A model generated the notes under the pieces. It was not told where the DNA came from. It saw only the letters and a list, made by a program, of their open reading frames with translations, and did no database searches. A stretch of 64,000 nucleotides of DNA from Actinocatenispora thailandica (GTDB taxonomy: Bacteria; Actinomycetota; Actinomycetes; Mycobacteriales; Micromonosporaceae), in the NCBI RefSeq assembly GCF_016865425.1, contig NZ_AP023355.1:5640198-5704197 (forward strand), written 5' to 3'. The position numbers were made by a program, and so were the translations under genes. Shown piece after piece: positions 10,545 through 19,353 of this stretch. Position 1 is the stretch's first letter, and each line of letters begins with the position of its first letter.

Positions 10545-12368
10545 ATGGCTCTGCTCAAGTCGATCACCGAGCCGGCGGACCTCCGCCGGCTCGCCGCCGC
10601 TCAGCTCACCGAGCTGGCCGGCGAGATTCGGGACTTCCTGATCCGCACGGTGTGTGGCACCGGCGGACATCTGGGGCCGAACCTCGGCGTGGTGGAGTTG
10701 ACCATCGCGCTGCACCGGGTGTTCGGCTCCCCGTTCGACCGGCTGGTGTTCGACACCGGCCACCAGTCCTACGTGCACAAGCTGCTCACCGGCCGCCGTT
10801 CCGGGTTCGCCGGCCTGCGCCAGGCGGGCGGGCTGTCCGGCTATCCGAGCCGGACCGAATCGGTGCACGATCTGGTGGAGAACTCGCACGCGTCGACCGC
10901 GCTGTCCTACGCCGACGGCCTGGCCAAGGCGTACGCGCTGGACGGCTCGGACCGCCGGGTGGTGGCCGTGATCGGGGACGGCGCGCTGACCGGCGGGCTG
11001 GCCTGGGAGGCACTGAACAACCTGGGCGCCTGCGACCGGCCGGTCGTGGTGGTGCTCAACGACAACGGCCGCTCGTACGAACCGACCGTCGGCGGCCTCG
11101 CCGGCCAGCTCGCCGCGCTGCGCCGGCGCAGCGGGTACGCGGACGTGCTGGCCCTGCTGGAGGGTGCGCCGGAGCGGTCGGCGGCACCGACGCCGAGCGA
11201 GCTGTTCGGCGGGCTCGGGCTGGGATACCTGGGCCCGGTCGACGGGCACGACATCGCCGCGCTGGAGGCGGCGTTCGCCGCCGCCCGGGAGTACGGCCGG
11301 CCGGTGGTGGTGCACTGCCTGACCCGCAAGGGGCTCGGGTACCGGCCCGCGGAGACCGACGACGCGGACCGGCTGCACTCGATCGGGGTGCTCGACGCCG
11401 CGACCGGTACCCCGGTCAAGTCGGAGCGCACCTGGACGCACGCGTTCTCCGACGAGCTGGTCGCGCTCGGCTCCGAGCGGCCGGACGTGGTCGCCATGTC
11501 GGCGGCGATGCTGCGGCCGACCGGACTGCACCCGTTCGCGGTGAAGTTCCCGGACCGGGTGTACGACGTGGGCATCGCCGAGCAACACGCGGTGACCTCC
11601 GCGGCGGGGCTGGCGATGGGCGGCAAGCATCCGGTCGTCGCGATCTACGCGACGTTCCTGAACCGCGCCTTCGACCAGGTGCTGATGGACGTCGCGCTGC
11701 ACCGGCAGCCGGTCACGTTCGTGCTGGACCGGGCCGGTGTGACCGGGCCCGACGGGCCGAGCCACCACGGCATGTGGGACATGGCCGCGCTCGGTGTGGT
11801 GCCGGGGCTGCGGCTGGCCGCCCCGCGCGATGCCGGCACCCTGCGCGAGGAGCTGCGCGAGGCGGTCGACGTCACCGACGGGCCGACCGTCCTGCGGTTC
11901 CCGAAGGCGTCGCTGTCCGACGACATCCCGGCGCTGCACCGGGTCGGCGGGGTCGACCTGCTGCGCCGGCCGGAGCGGCCGGACATCCTGCTGGTGTCGG
12001 TCGGCGTGCTGGCCGGTGCGGCGCTCGCCGCCGCCGACGAGCTGGCCGCGCTCGGCCACCGGGTCACCGTGGTCGATCCGCGCTGGGTCCGGCCGACCCC
12101 TCCGGTACTGGCCGATCTCGCCGCCGAACACCGCCTGGTCGTCACCGTCGAGGACGGGGTACGCGACGGCGGCGTCGGCGCGGCGATCGCGACGCTGCTG
12201 GCCGACACCGGAGTCGAGGTACCGGTCACCGTCCTCGGCCTGCCGCGCGAGTTCCTGCCGCACGCCGGTCGCGGCGACCTGCTCGGCCGGTGCGGGTTGG
12301 ATGCGGCCGGCATCGCCGCCGCGACGCTCGACTCGCTCGGCCGCATTCCCACCGCAACGACGGCCTGA
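10545..12368 (+). CDS. dxs: 1-deoxy-D-xylulose-5-phosphate synthase
   Basis: A 607-residue thiamine diphosphate enzyme that joins pyruvate and glyceraldehyde-3-phosphate, the first step of the MEP isoprenoid pathway. [16 protein letters not shown] opens domain [17 protein letters not shown] is the metal/ThDP motif; [12 protein letters not shown] contains the catalytic glutamate of domain [18 protein letters not shown] is also typical. It is slightly shorter than E. coli Dxs. GGAGGC sits 6-11 bases before the ATG. It leads the hopanoid operon, so it is probably a dedicated copy that boosts precursor supply, with another dxs elsewhere. Confidence 0.95.
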   Translation: MALLKSITEPADLRRLAAAQLTELAGEIRDFLIRTVCGTGGHLGPNLGVVELTIALHRVFGSPFDRLVFDTGHQSYVHKLLTGRRSGFAGLRQAGGLSGYPSRTESVHDLVENSHASTALSYADGLAKAYALDGSDRRVVAVIGDGALTGGLAWEALNNLGACDRPVVVVLNDNGRSYEPTVGGLAGQLAALRRRSGYADVLALLEGAPERSAAPTPSELFGGLGLGYLGPVDGHDIAALEAAFAAAREYGRPVVVHCLTRKGLGYRPAETDDADRLHSIGVLDAATGTPVKSERTWTHAFSDELVALGSERPDVVAMSAAMLRPTGLHPFAVKFPDRVYDVGIAEQHAVTSAAGLAMGGKHPVVAIYATFLNRAFDQVLMDVALHRQPVTFVLDRAGVTGPDGPSHHGMWDMAALGVVPGLRLAAPRDAGTLREELREAVDVTDGPTVLRFPKASLSDDIPALHRVGGVDLLRRPERPDILLVSVGVLAGAALAAADELAALGHRVTVVDPRWVRPTPPVLADLAAEHRLVVTVEDGVRDGGVGAAIATLLADTGVEVPVTVLGLPREFLPHAGRGDLLGRCGLDAAGIAAATLDSLGRIPTATTA

Positions 12369-12380
12369 TCGGTTGACTCG

Positions 12381-13268
12381 ATGAGCACTGCGCACCCCGA
12401 CGACATCTCGGACGACACCGGATCCGGGCCGGAACGGCTCGCCGTCACGGCCGATCCGACCGAGCAGGCCGGCGCGGAGAACTTCCCGGTCGCGTTGAAG
12501 GTGCTGCCCGCCGCGCCGCGCCGGCACCTGATGGCCATCTACGGGTACGCCCGGATGGTCGACGACATCGGCGACGAGTACACCGGTGACCGGATCGCCC
12601 GGCTGGACGCGGTGGAACAGGAGCTGCGCGGGCTGTACGCCGGGCGGCCGGCGAAGGAGCAGGTGCTGCGCGAGCTGGCACCGACGATCGAGGCGTGCGG
12701 GATTCCGGCCGAGGTGCTGGTCCGGCTGATCGAGGCGAACCGGGTCGATCAGGTCGTGGCGCGGTACGCGACGTTCGACCAGCTGGCCGACTACTGCACG
12801 CTGTCCGCGAACCCGGTCGGCGAGCTGGTGCTGTACGTGTTCGGCCGGCACACCCCGACCCGGGTCGCGCTGTCCGACCGGATCTGCACCGCGCTGCAGA
12901 TCATCGAGCACCTGCAGGACGTCGCGGAGGACCACCGCGCCGGCCGGGTGTACCTGCCGCAGGAGGACCTGGACCGGTTCGGCGTCACCGAGGCCGACCT
13001 GGCCGCGCCGCGCGCCAACGCCGCGCTGCGTGACCTGGTGGCGTACCAGGCGGAGCGGGCCGCGGCCTGGCTGTCGGCGGGCGAGCCGCTGCTGTACTCG
13101 CTGCACGGGTTCGCGCGCCTCGCGGTCACCGGCTACGCGGCGGGCGGCCGGGCCGCGCTCGCCGCCCTGGCCCGCAGCGGGTACGACCCGCTGCCCGGTC
13201 CGCCGAAGGCGAGCAAGGCGATGGTGGTGGGTGCGCTGCTGCGCACCACGTTCGGGAGGCGCGCATGA
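12381..13268 (+). CDS. hpnC: HpnC hydroxysqualene synthase
   Basis: A 295-residue trans-isoprenyl-diphosphate synthase-like enzyme. In the three-gene bacterial route HpnC converts presqualene diphosphate to hydroxysqualene. Y-A-R-M-V-D-D-I-G-D-E is the first aspartate-rich motif and I-I-E-H-L-Q-D-V-A-E-D-H the second; A-E-N-F-P-V-A-L and L-P-A-A-P-R-R-H-L are typical HpnC N-terminal segments. About 30 extra acidic residues precede the fold. It starts 12 bases after dxs and overlaps hpnD by four bases (ATGA), indicating translational coupling. Confidence 0.95.
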   Translation: MSTAHPDDISDDTGSGPERLAVTADPTEQAGAENFPVALKVLPAAPRRHLMAIYGYARMVDDIGDEYTGDRIARLDAVEQELRGLYAGRPAKEQVLRELAPTIEACGIPAEVLVRLIEANRVDQVVARYATFDQLADYCTLSANPVGELVLYVFGRHTPTRVALSDRICTALQIIEHLQDVAEDHRAGRVYLPQEDLDRFGVTEADLAAPRANAALRDLVAYQAERAAAWLSAGEPLLYSLHGFARLAVTGYAAGGRAALAALARSGYDPLPGPPKASKAMVVGALLRTTFGRRA

Positions 13269-14275
13269 CAGTCATCGAGGCCGCGTACGAACACTGCGAG
13301 CAGGTCACCCGCGCCGAGGCGCGGAACTTCTCGTACGGGATCCGGCTGCTGCCGCCCGACCAGCGGCGCGCGCTGTCCGCCGTGTACGCGCTGGCCCGCC
13401 GGATCGACGACATCGGCGACGGTGCGGGCAGCGTGGACGAGCGGCTCGCCGGCCTCGCCGCGGTCCGCGCCGACCTGAAGGTGCTGGCCGACCCGGACGC
13501 CGAACCGAACGACCCGGTGCTGTACGCGATGACCGACGCTGCCCGCCGGTTCCCGATCCCGCTGTCCTGCTTCGACGAGCTGGTCGACGGCTGCGAGGCG
13601 GACGTGCGGGGCACCAGCTACCGCACGCTGGCCGAGCTGGTCGGCTACTGCCGCCAGGTGGCCGGGTCGGTGGGCCGGCTGTCGCTCGGTGTCTTCCTCG
13701 GAGAGGGTGGCACCGGAACGCCGGCCGCGACCGGCGGTTCGTACCGGGCCACGGTCGGACCGCCGCTGCCGATCGAGCGGATGCTCGACCTGGCGCCGGA
13801 GCCGGCCAGCGCGGACACGCTCACCGATGCCGAACTGGCCGACGTGCTCGGCGTCGCGCTGCAGCTCACCAACATCCTGCGCGACGTGCTGGAGGACCGC
13901 CGCAACGACCGGATCTACCTGCCCAAGCAGGATCTGCAACGGTTCGGGGTCCGGCTCCGGCTCGCCGACTCCGAGCGCGACGGCGTCGGCTTCGACGACG
14001 AGCGGGCCGCGCTGGCCGGGCTGATCCGGTTCGAGGCGGCGCGCGCCGGCCGCTGGTACACCGTCGGGCTGCAACTGCTCCCCCGGCTGGATCACCGCTC
14101 GGCGGCCTGCACCGGCGCCATGGCCGGGATCTACCACGCGCTGCTGCGCCGGATCTGGCGCGACCCGCTCGCCGTCACCCGCGGCCGGATGTCGCTGCCG
14201 GCCCGGCAGAAGGCGCTCGTCGCGGGCCGCGCACTGGTGCCGCGCCGGCGGCGCGGTACCGCGGGGGTGTCGTGA
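13265..14275 (+). CDS. hpnD: HpnD presqualene diphosphate synthase
   Basis: A 336-residue enzyme that condenses two farnesyl diphosphates head to head to presqualene diphosphate. A-L-A-R-R-I-D-D-I-G-D-G is the first aspartate motif; Q-L-T-N-I-L-R-D-V-L-E-D-R-R-N-D-R-I-Y-L-P is the second, with the usual Tyr-Leu-Pro end. A-R-N-F-S-Y-G-I-R-L-L-P near the N-terminus is typical. A roughly 25-residue Gly/Thr-rich insert near 143-160 lies between them and may be a surface loop. Both ends overlap neighbours (ATGA with hpnC, GTGA with hpnE). Confidence 0.95.
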   Translation: MTVIEAAYEHCEQVTRAEARNFSYGIRLLPPDQRRALSAVYALARRIDDIGDGAGSVDERLAGLAAVRADLKVLADPDAEPNDPVLYAMTDAARRFPIPLSCFDELVDGCEADVRGTSYRTLAELVGYCRQVAGSVGRLSLGVFLGEGGTGTPAATGGSYRATVGPPLPIERMLDLAPEPASADTLTDAELADVLGVALQLTNILRDVLEDRRNDRIYLPKQDLQRFGVRLRLADSERDGVGFDDERAALAGLIRFEAARAGRWYTVGLQLLPRLDHRSAACTGAMAGIYHALLRRIWRDPLAVTRGRMSLPARQKALVAGRALVPRRRRGTAGVS

Positions 14276-15699
14276 CCGCGAACCGGTACGACGTCGCGGT
14301 GGTCGGCGGTGGCCTCGCCGGCATCGCCGCCGCGGTCCGGCTCGCCGATGCCGGCGCCGCCGTCACGCTGCTGGAGGGACGGCCCCGGCTCGGTGGCGCC
14401 ACCTACTCCTTCCACCGCGGTGAGCTGACCGTGGACACCGGGCAGCACGTGTTCCTGCGCTGCTACACCGACTACCTGGCGCTGCTGCGGCGGCTGGGCA
14501 GCGCCGGCTCGGTCGAGCTGCAGGACCGGTTCGACGTGCCGGTCCTCGCGCCGGGCCGGCCGGTGCACCGGCTGCGCCGTACCCGCGGGCTGCCGGCGCC
14601 GCTGCACCTGCTGCCGGCGCTGCTCGGGTACGCGCCGCTGACGGTGCCCGAGCGGCTCGGCGCGCTGCACGCCGCCGCGGCGCTGCGGTTCGTGGACCCG
14701 GACTCGCCGGCCACCGACGCGCGCAGCCTCGGCGAGTTCTTCGCCGCCCGGCACCAGTCGCCGGACACGGTGCGGCGGCTGTGGGAGCTCGTCGCGGTGT
14801 CCGCGCTGAACGTGCCGCCGGGCGAGGCGTCGCTGGCGCTCGCCGCCCGGGTGTTCCGCACCGGGCTGCTGGAGTCGGCGCGGGCCGGCGACATCGGCCG
14901 CCCGCGGGTCGGGCTGTCCGCGCTGCACGCCGAGCCGGCGGTTCGGGTGCTCGGGGAGCGGGGCGCGAGCGTCCGGACCCGCTGCAAGGTCTCCCGGATC
15001 ACCCGGTCCGGCGCCGGGTTCACGCTGTCCACCCCGGACGGCGAGGTGGCCGCCCGGACGGTGGTACTGGCGGTGCCGCACCCGGCCGCCGCCCGGCTGG
15101 TGCCGCCGGGCGCGGTCGAGGCACCGGAGCGTTGGGCGGCGCTGTCGGCCACCGCGATCGTCAACGTGCACCTGCGCTACGACCGGACCGTCACCGAGCA
15201 CGGCTTCGCCGCCGCGGTCGACTCGCCGGTGCAGTGGTTCTTCGACCGGACCCGGGAGTCCGGCCTGCGTTCCGGGCAGTACCTGGCGGTGTCGCTGTCC
15301 GCCGCCGACGCGCTGCTCGGCCGGCCGGCGGCCGAGCTGATCGCCGAGCAGCGCGACGCGCTCGCGGCGCTGCTGCCGGCCGCCCGCGGCGCGGAGCTGA
15401 CCGAGGCGTTCGTGACCCGCGAGCCGCGCGCGACGTTTCGCCAGGCGCCGGGAACGCGCGCGCTGCGGCCACCGACCCGTACCGCCCTGCCGGGCCTGGC
15501 GCTGGCCGGCGCCTGGGTGGGTACCGGCTGGCCGGACACGATGGAGGGCGCGGTCCGCAGCGGCAACGCCGCGGCGGACGCGATCGCGGAACATCTCGGC
15601 GAGGCACCCGAATCCACAGTGCACAGACCCGGCGCCGCGGAGCCGGCCACCGCACCGTCGAACCTGGATCCCCGTCTCACCTCGGAGGCAGCATCATGA
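14272..15699 (+). CDS. hpnE: HpnE hydroxysqualene dehydroxylase (FAD-dependent)
   Basis: A 475-residue amine-oxidase-fold flavoprotein that reduces hydroxysqualene to squalene. The FAD dinucleotide motif V-V-G-G-G-L-A-G-I-A-A-A is at residues 9-20, followed by L-L-E-G-R-P-R-L-G-G-A-T-Y-S-F. W-F-F-D-R-T-R and L-A-L-A-G-A-W-V-G-T-G-W-P-D-T-M-E-G-A-V close the cofactor site. The GTG at 14272 overlaps the hpnD stop (GTGA) and puts the FAD motif at the expected distance; an open frame extending upstream from 13030 is shadow sequence. The stop overlaps the micro-ORF start at 15696. Confidence 0.95.
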   Translation: MTANRYDVAVVGGGLAGIAAAVRLADAGAAVTLLEGRPRLGGATYSFHRGELTVDTGQHVFLRCYTDYLALLRRLGSAGSVELQDRFDVPVLAPGRPVHRLRRTRGLPAPLHLLPALLGYAPLTVPERLGALHAAAALRFVDPDSPATDARSLGEFFAARHQSPDTVRRLWELVAVSALNVPPGEASLALAARVFRTGLLESARAGDIGRPRVGLSALHAEPAVRVLGERGASVRTRCKVSRITRSGAGFTLSTPDGEVAARTVVLAVPHPAAARLVPPGAVEAPERWAALSATAIVNVHLRYDRTVTEHGFAAAVDSPVQWFFDRTRESGLRSGQYLAVSLSAADALLGRPAAELIAEQRDALAALLPAARGAELTEAFVTREPRATFRQAPGTRALRPPTRTALPGLALAGAWVGTGWPDTMEGAVRSGNAAADAIAEHLGEAPESTVHRPGAAEPATAPSNLDPRLTSEAAS

Positions 15700-15746
15700 G
15701 CACACCCCGGGACCGCCCGGCGGTCACCCCGGAGCCGGCACGATGA
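15696..15746 (+). CDS. 16-residue micro-ORF bridging hpnE and the prenyl synthase
   Basis: An ATG at 15696 overlaps the hpnE stop as ATGA; the 17-codon frame (M-S-T-P-R-D-R-P-A-V-T-P-E-P-A-R, stop) ends in a TGA that overlaps the next ATG, again as ATGA. CTCGGAGGCAGC with a strong GGAGG lies 7-11 bases before it. The arrangement looks designed for relay of ribosomes from hpnE to the prenyl synthase rather than for a functional peptide. A remnant N-terminus of an older longer synthase start is another reading. The peptide has no recognisable motif. Confidence 0.5.
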   Translation: MSTPRDRPAVTPEPAR

Positions 15747-16792
15747 CGGCGACCATACCCGAGACACTCGGTACCCTGCGGGCGCTGGTCGAGCCGTCGA
15801 TCCGGGGCGCGATCGACCGGCTGGATCCGCACTGCCGCCTGGTGTCCGGCTACCACCTGGGCTTCTGGGAGGTCGACGGGACGCCCACCGACGGCGGCGG
15901 CAAGGGGATGCGCGCGGCGTTCACGCTGCTCGGCGCGCGGGCGGCCGGCGCCCGACCGGACCGCGCGGTGCCCGCCGCCGCGGCCGTCGAGCTGGTGCAC
16001 AACTACTCGCTGCTGCACGACGACGTGATGGACCGGGACGTCGAGCGGCGGCACCGGCCGTCGGCCTGGGCGGCGTACGGCGAGGCGGACGCGATCCTCG
16101 CCGGGGACGCGCTGCTGGGCCTGGCGTTCGAGCTGCTCGCCGAGGCGGCCGAGCCGACCGCGACCTGGGCGCTGCGTACCCTGTCGGTGACGGTCCGGCG
16201 GCTGGTCGCCGGGCAGACCGCCGACCTGGGCTTCGAGGGCCGCGACGACGTCACGCTCGACGAGTGCCTGGAGATGGTGCGCGGCAAGACCGCGGCGCTG
16301 TTCGCCTGTTCCTGCTCGATCGGCGCGATGCTCTGTGACGCACCGGCCGAGACCACCCTGCGGCTCGCCCGGTACGGCGAGCACCTCGGCGTCGCGTTCC
16401 AGCTGGTCGACGACCTGCTCGGGATCTGGGGCACGCCGGCGGTGACCGGCAAGCCGGTGCTGCACGACCTGCAGTCGCGCAAGAAGTCGATCCCGGTGGT
16501 GTACGCGCTGGGGTCCGGGGTGGCCGCGGCCGACCGGCTGCGCGAGCTGTACCTCGCGCCCGGCGAGCTGACCGGCGACCAGCTCGCCGAGGCCGCGACG
16601 CTGGTGGAGCGGGCCGGCGGCCGGGCGTGGACCGAACACGAGGCAGGCCGCCAGCTCGACCTCGCGCTGGCCCAACTCGACGAGATCGACCAGCTCGCCG
16701 GCACCGCCGAGGCGGCAGCCGCACCGCTGCCGGCCGACGTGCGGGCCGAGCTGATCGACCTCGCGCACTTCGTCACGGGACGGGATCGATGA
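15743..16792 (+). CDS. Polyprenyl (farnesyl-type) diphosphate synthase
   Basis: A 349-residue trans-polyprenyl diphosphate synthase, presumably supplying farnesyl diphosphate for HpnD. D-D-V-M-D at 93-97 within L-L-H-D-D-V-M-D-R-D is the first aspartate-rich motif. The second is F-Q-L-V-D-D-L-L-G-I-W-G, where the last aspartate of the usual DDxxD is Gly, a form common in actinobacterial members. G-G-K-G-M-R replaces the classical G-G-K-R-x-R-P. Product chain length cannot be read from sequence; context suggests C15. Both ends are ATGA overlaps, with the micro-ORF before and shc after. Confidence 0.9.
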   Translation: MTATIPETLGTLRALVEPSIRGAIDRLDPHCRLVSGYHLGFWEVDGTPTDGGGKGMRAAFTLLGARAAGARPDRAVPAAAAVELVHNYSLLHDDVMDRDVERRHRPSAWAAYGEADAILAGDALLGLAFELLAEAAEPTATWALRTLSVTVRRLVAGQTADLGFEGRDDVTLDECLEMVRGKTAALFACSCSIGAMLCDAPAETTLRLARYGEHLGVAFQLVDDLLGIWGTPAVTGKPVLHDLQSRKKSIPVVYALGSGVAAADRLRELYLAPGELTGDQLAEAATLVERAGGRAWTEHEAGRQLDLALAQLDEIDQLAGTAEAAAAPLPADVRAELIDLAHFVTGRDR

Positions 16793-18723
16793 CGGTACAG
16801 GCTGAGTCCACTTTGGACGCTGCCGGCGCGGCGTTGGACCGTGCGGTGGCGTGGCTGCGCGACCACCAGACCGCGGACGGCTGGTGGAAGGGCAACATGG
16901 AGACCAACGTGACCATGGATGCCGAGGACCTGCTGATGCGCCAGTTCCTCGGCATCCGGACCGCGGAGCAGACCGTGGCCTCGGCCCGCTGGATCCGCTC
17001 CAAGCAGCGCGACGACGGCACCTGGGCCACCTTCCACGGCGGCCCGGCCGACCTGTCCACCACGGTCGAGGCGTACCTGGCGCTCAAGCTCGCGGGCGAC
17101 GACGTCGACGCCCCGCACATGGCCGCCGCCCGGCGGTACGTGCTCGCCCACGGTGGTCTCGAATCGACCCGGGTGTTCACCCGGATCTGGCTGGCGCTGT
17201 TCGGCGAGTGGCCGTGGCGGCTGGTCCCGGTGATCCCACCGGAGATCGTGTTCCTGCCGCCGTCCGCGCCGCTGTCGCTGTACAGCTTCGGTTGCTGGGC
17301 CCGGCAGACCGTGGTGCCGATCGCGGTGCTGCGCGCGCTGCGGCCGACCCGCCGCCTCGGCGTCTCGCTGGCCGAGCTGCGCGCCGGCTCCCCGCCGCCC
17401 ACGCCGCCCCGGGCGCTGTCCGTACCGGGGCTGTTCCACCTGCTCGACCGCCAGGTCCTGGTGCCCTACGAGCGGCACCCGGTGCGGCCGCTGCGCGAAC
17501 TGGCGTTGGCCCGCTGTGCGGAGTGGATGATCGCCCGGCAGGAGGCCGACGGTGGCTGGGGCGGCATCCAGCCACCCTGGGCGTACGGGCTGATGGCGCT
17601 CGACGCGCTCGGCTACCCGCTGGACCATCCGGTGCAGCGGGCGGCGCTCGCCGGGCTGGACGGTTTCACCGTGCACGAGGATTCCCCGGCCGGGCCGGTC
17701 CGCTGGATGGAGGCGTGCCAGTCCCCGGTCTGGGACACCTGCCTCGCGGTCACCGCGCTCGCCGACGCCGGCGTACCGGCGGACGATCCGGCACTGACCC
17801 GGGCCGGCCGCTGGCTGGTCGGTGAGGAGATCCGGCGCACCGGCGACTGGTCGGTGCGCCGGCCGGGGCTCCCGCCGAGCGGCTGGGCGTTCGAGTTCGC
17901 CAACGACGGCTACCCGGACACCGACGACACCGCCGAGGTGATCCTCGCGCTGCGCCGGATCCGGTCCGGGGCGGCGGACACCCGGGAGCGCCGGGCCACC
18001 ATCGGCCGGGCGGTCCGGTGGCTCGCCGGGATGCAGTCCGCGGACGGCGGCTGGGGCGCGTTCGACGCCGACAACACCTCCAGCATTCCGGCGCAGATCC
18101 CGTTCGCCGACTTCGGTGCGATGACCGACCCGCCGTCCGCGGACGTCACCGCGCACGTGGTGGAGTGCCTGTGCGCCGAGGGGATGGCGAACGATCCGGT
18201 GGTCCGGCGCGGCGTCGACTGGCTGCTGCGCAACCAGGAGGACGACGGCTCGTGGTACGGCCGGTGGGGCGCGAACCACGTGTACGGCACCGGCGCGGTA
18301 CTGCCCGCGCTGATCGCGGCCGGCCGCACACCCGACGATCCGCGGATCCGGCGCGCGGTGCGGTGGCTGTCGGCGCACCAGAACCCGGACGGCGGCTGGG
18401 GTGAGGACCTGCGGTCCTACCGCGACGACGCCTGGCGCGGGCGCGGCGAGTCGACGCCCTCGCAGACCGCGTGGGCGCTGCTCGCGCTGGACGCCGCGGC
18501 TGCCGGCGGCAGCGCGGAGGCCCGCCGCGGCGCCGGGTACCTGGCGCAGACGCAGAACCCGGACGGCTCCTGGGACGAGGAGTTCTTCACCGGCACCGGC
18601 TTCCCGGGCGACTTCTACCTCAGCTACAAGCTGTACCGGATGGTGTTCCCGGTCAGCGCGCTCGGCCGGATCCTCGGCCGGGTCACGCCGGCTCCCGACG
18701 ACGAGGCCCGGGCGGTCCGATGA
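16789..18723 (+). CDS. shc: Squalene-hopene cyclase
   Basis: A 644-residue class II terpene cyclase that folds squalene into hopene/hopanol at the membrane. The acid motif is D-T-D-D-T near residue 375, very close to its place in the Alicyclobacillus enzyme. Several QW-type repeats are visible: Q-T-A-D-G-W-W, D-G-G-W-G-G-I-Q-P, D-G-G-W-G-A-F-D, N-P-D-G-G-W-G-E and N-P-D-G-S-W-D-E-E-F. F-Y-L-S-Y-K-L-Y-R is the standard C-terminal segment. The ATG at 16789 overlaps the prenyl synthase stop; the longer open frame is shadow. Length and motifs are complete, so activity is expected. Confidence 0.97.
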   Translation: MTVQAESTLDAAGAALDRAVAWLRDHQTADGWWKGNMETNVTMDAEDLLMRQFLGIRTAEQTVASARWIRSKQRDDGTWATFHGGPADLSTTVEAYLALKLAGDDVDAPHMAAARRYVLAHGGLESTRVFTRIWLALFGEWPWRLVPVIPPEIVFLPPSAPLSLYSFGCWARQTVVPIAVLRALRPTRRLGVSLAELRAGSPPPTPPRALSVPGLFHLLDRQVLVPYERHPVRPLRELALARCAEWMIARQEADGGWGGIQPPWAYGLMALDALGYPLDHPVQRAALAGLDGFTVHEDSPAGPVRWMEACQSPVWDTCLAVTALADAGVPADDPALTRAGRWLVGEEIRRTGDWSVRRPGLPPSGWAFEFANDGYPDTDDTAEVILALRRIRSGAADTRERRATIGRAVRWLAGMQSADGGWGAFDADNTSSIPAQIPFADFGAMTDPPSADVTAHVVECLCAEGMANDPVVRRGVDWLLRNQEDDGSWYGRWGANHVYGTGAVLPALIAAGRTPDDPRIRRAVRWLSAHQNPDGGWGEDLRSYRDDAWRGRGESTPSQTAWALLALDAAAAGGSAEARRGAGYLAQTQNPDGSWDEEFFTGTGFPGDFYLSYKLYRMVFPVSALGRILGRVTPAPDDEARAVR

Positions 18724-19352
18724 CCGTACTGCTCGCCCCGATGCGCGCCGAGGCCCGCGCCCTGCGCCGGGGCGGCGCGACGGGCACCGGTGCGCCCACG
18801 CGGGGCGTACCGGTACTGCACGCCGGCGTCGGTCCGCTACGGGCGGCGCGCGCCGCGGCCCGGCTCGCCGGCCGCGGGGTGTGCGTCGCCGGGGTCGGCG
18901 GCGGGCTCGTCGCATCGCTGCACACCGGCGACGTGGTGGTCGCCGAGGAGGTGCGCGGGCCGGGCCCGGACGACGTCCCGGTACGGCTCCGCGGCGCGAC
19001 GGAGCTCGCCGCGCTGCTGCGCGCCGCCGGTCACCCCGTCCACATCGGGCCGGTCGGGAGCCGGCCGGGGATCGTGGCCGGCGCCGCACGCGACCGGCTG
19101 GCCGGTACCGGGGCGCTCGCTGTCGACACCGAGTCGTACTGGCTGCTGTCCGGCCCGGCCCGGCCGGTGGGGTGCCTGCGGGTGGTCGCCGACTGCGCGC
19201 CGGGGCCGGTGTTCGGCCCGGCCACCCTGTGGCATCTGGGGGTCGCACTGCGCCGGCTGCGGGCGCTGGCCGGCGTGCTCACCGCCTGGGCCGCAACGGC
19301 GGACCCGGCACCGCGGAACGAATCACACCAACCCCTCAAGGAGGCGCGCTGA
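18720..19352 (+). CDS. hpnG: HpnG adenosylhopane nucleosidase-like protein
   Basis: A 210-residue member of the purine nucleoside phosphorylase/MTA nucleosidase superfamily. In hopanoid producers HpnG removes adenine from adenosylhopane, leading to ribosylhopane. L-L-A-P-M-R-A-E-A-R-A-L opens the fold, G-V-G-P-L-R-A-A-R-A-A and G-V-G-G-G-L follow, and V-D-T-E-S-Y-W occupies the place of the substrate-binding acid motif. It overlaps shc by four bases (ATGA) and precedes hpnH by one base. The protein is a little shorter than proteobacterial HpnG and has a long Arg/Ala C-terminal helix. Confidence 0.88.
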   Translation: MTVLLAPMRAEARALRRGGATGTGAPTRGVPVLHAGVGPLRAARAAARLAGRGVCVAGVGGGLVASLHTGDVVVAEEVRGPGPDDVPVRLRGATELAALLRAAGHPVHIGPVGSRPGIVAGAARDRLAGTGALAVDTESYWLLSGPARPVGCLRVVADCAPGPVFGPATLWHLGVALRRLRALAGVLTAWAATADPAPRNESHQPLKEAR

Positions 19353-19353
19353 C

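Noticed and set aside
16003-19248. Open frame of 1081 codons on the reverse strand across the prenyl synthase, shc and hpnG
   Set aside because: It is Arg/Pro/Gly-rich shadow sequence of GC-rich codons; the forward genes have full family motifs and coupled starts.
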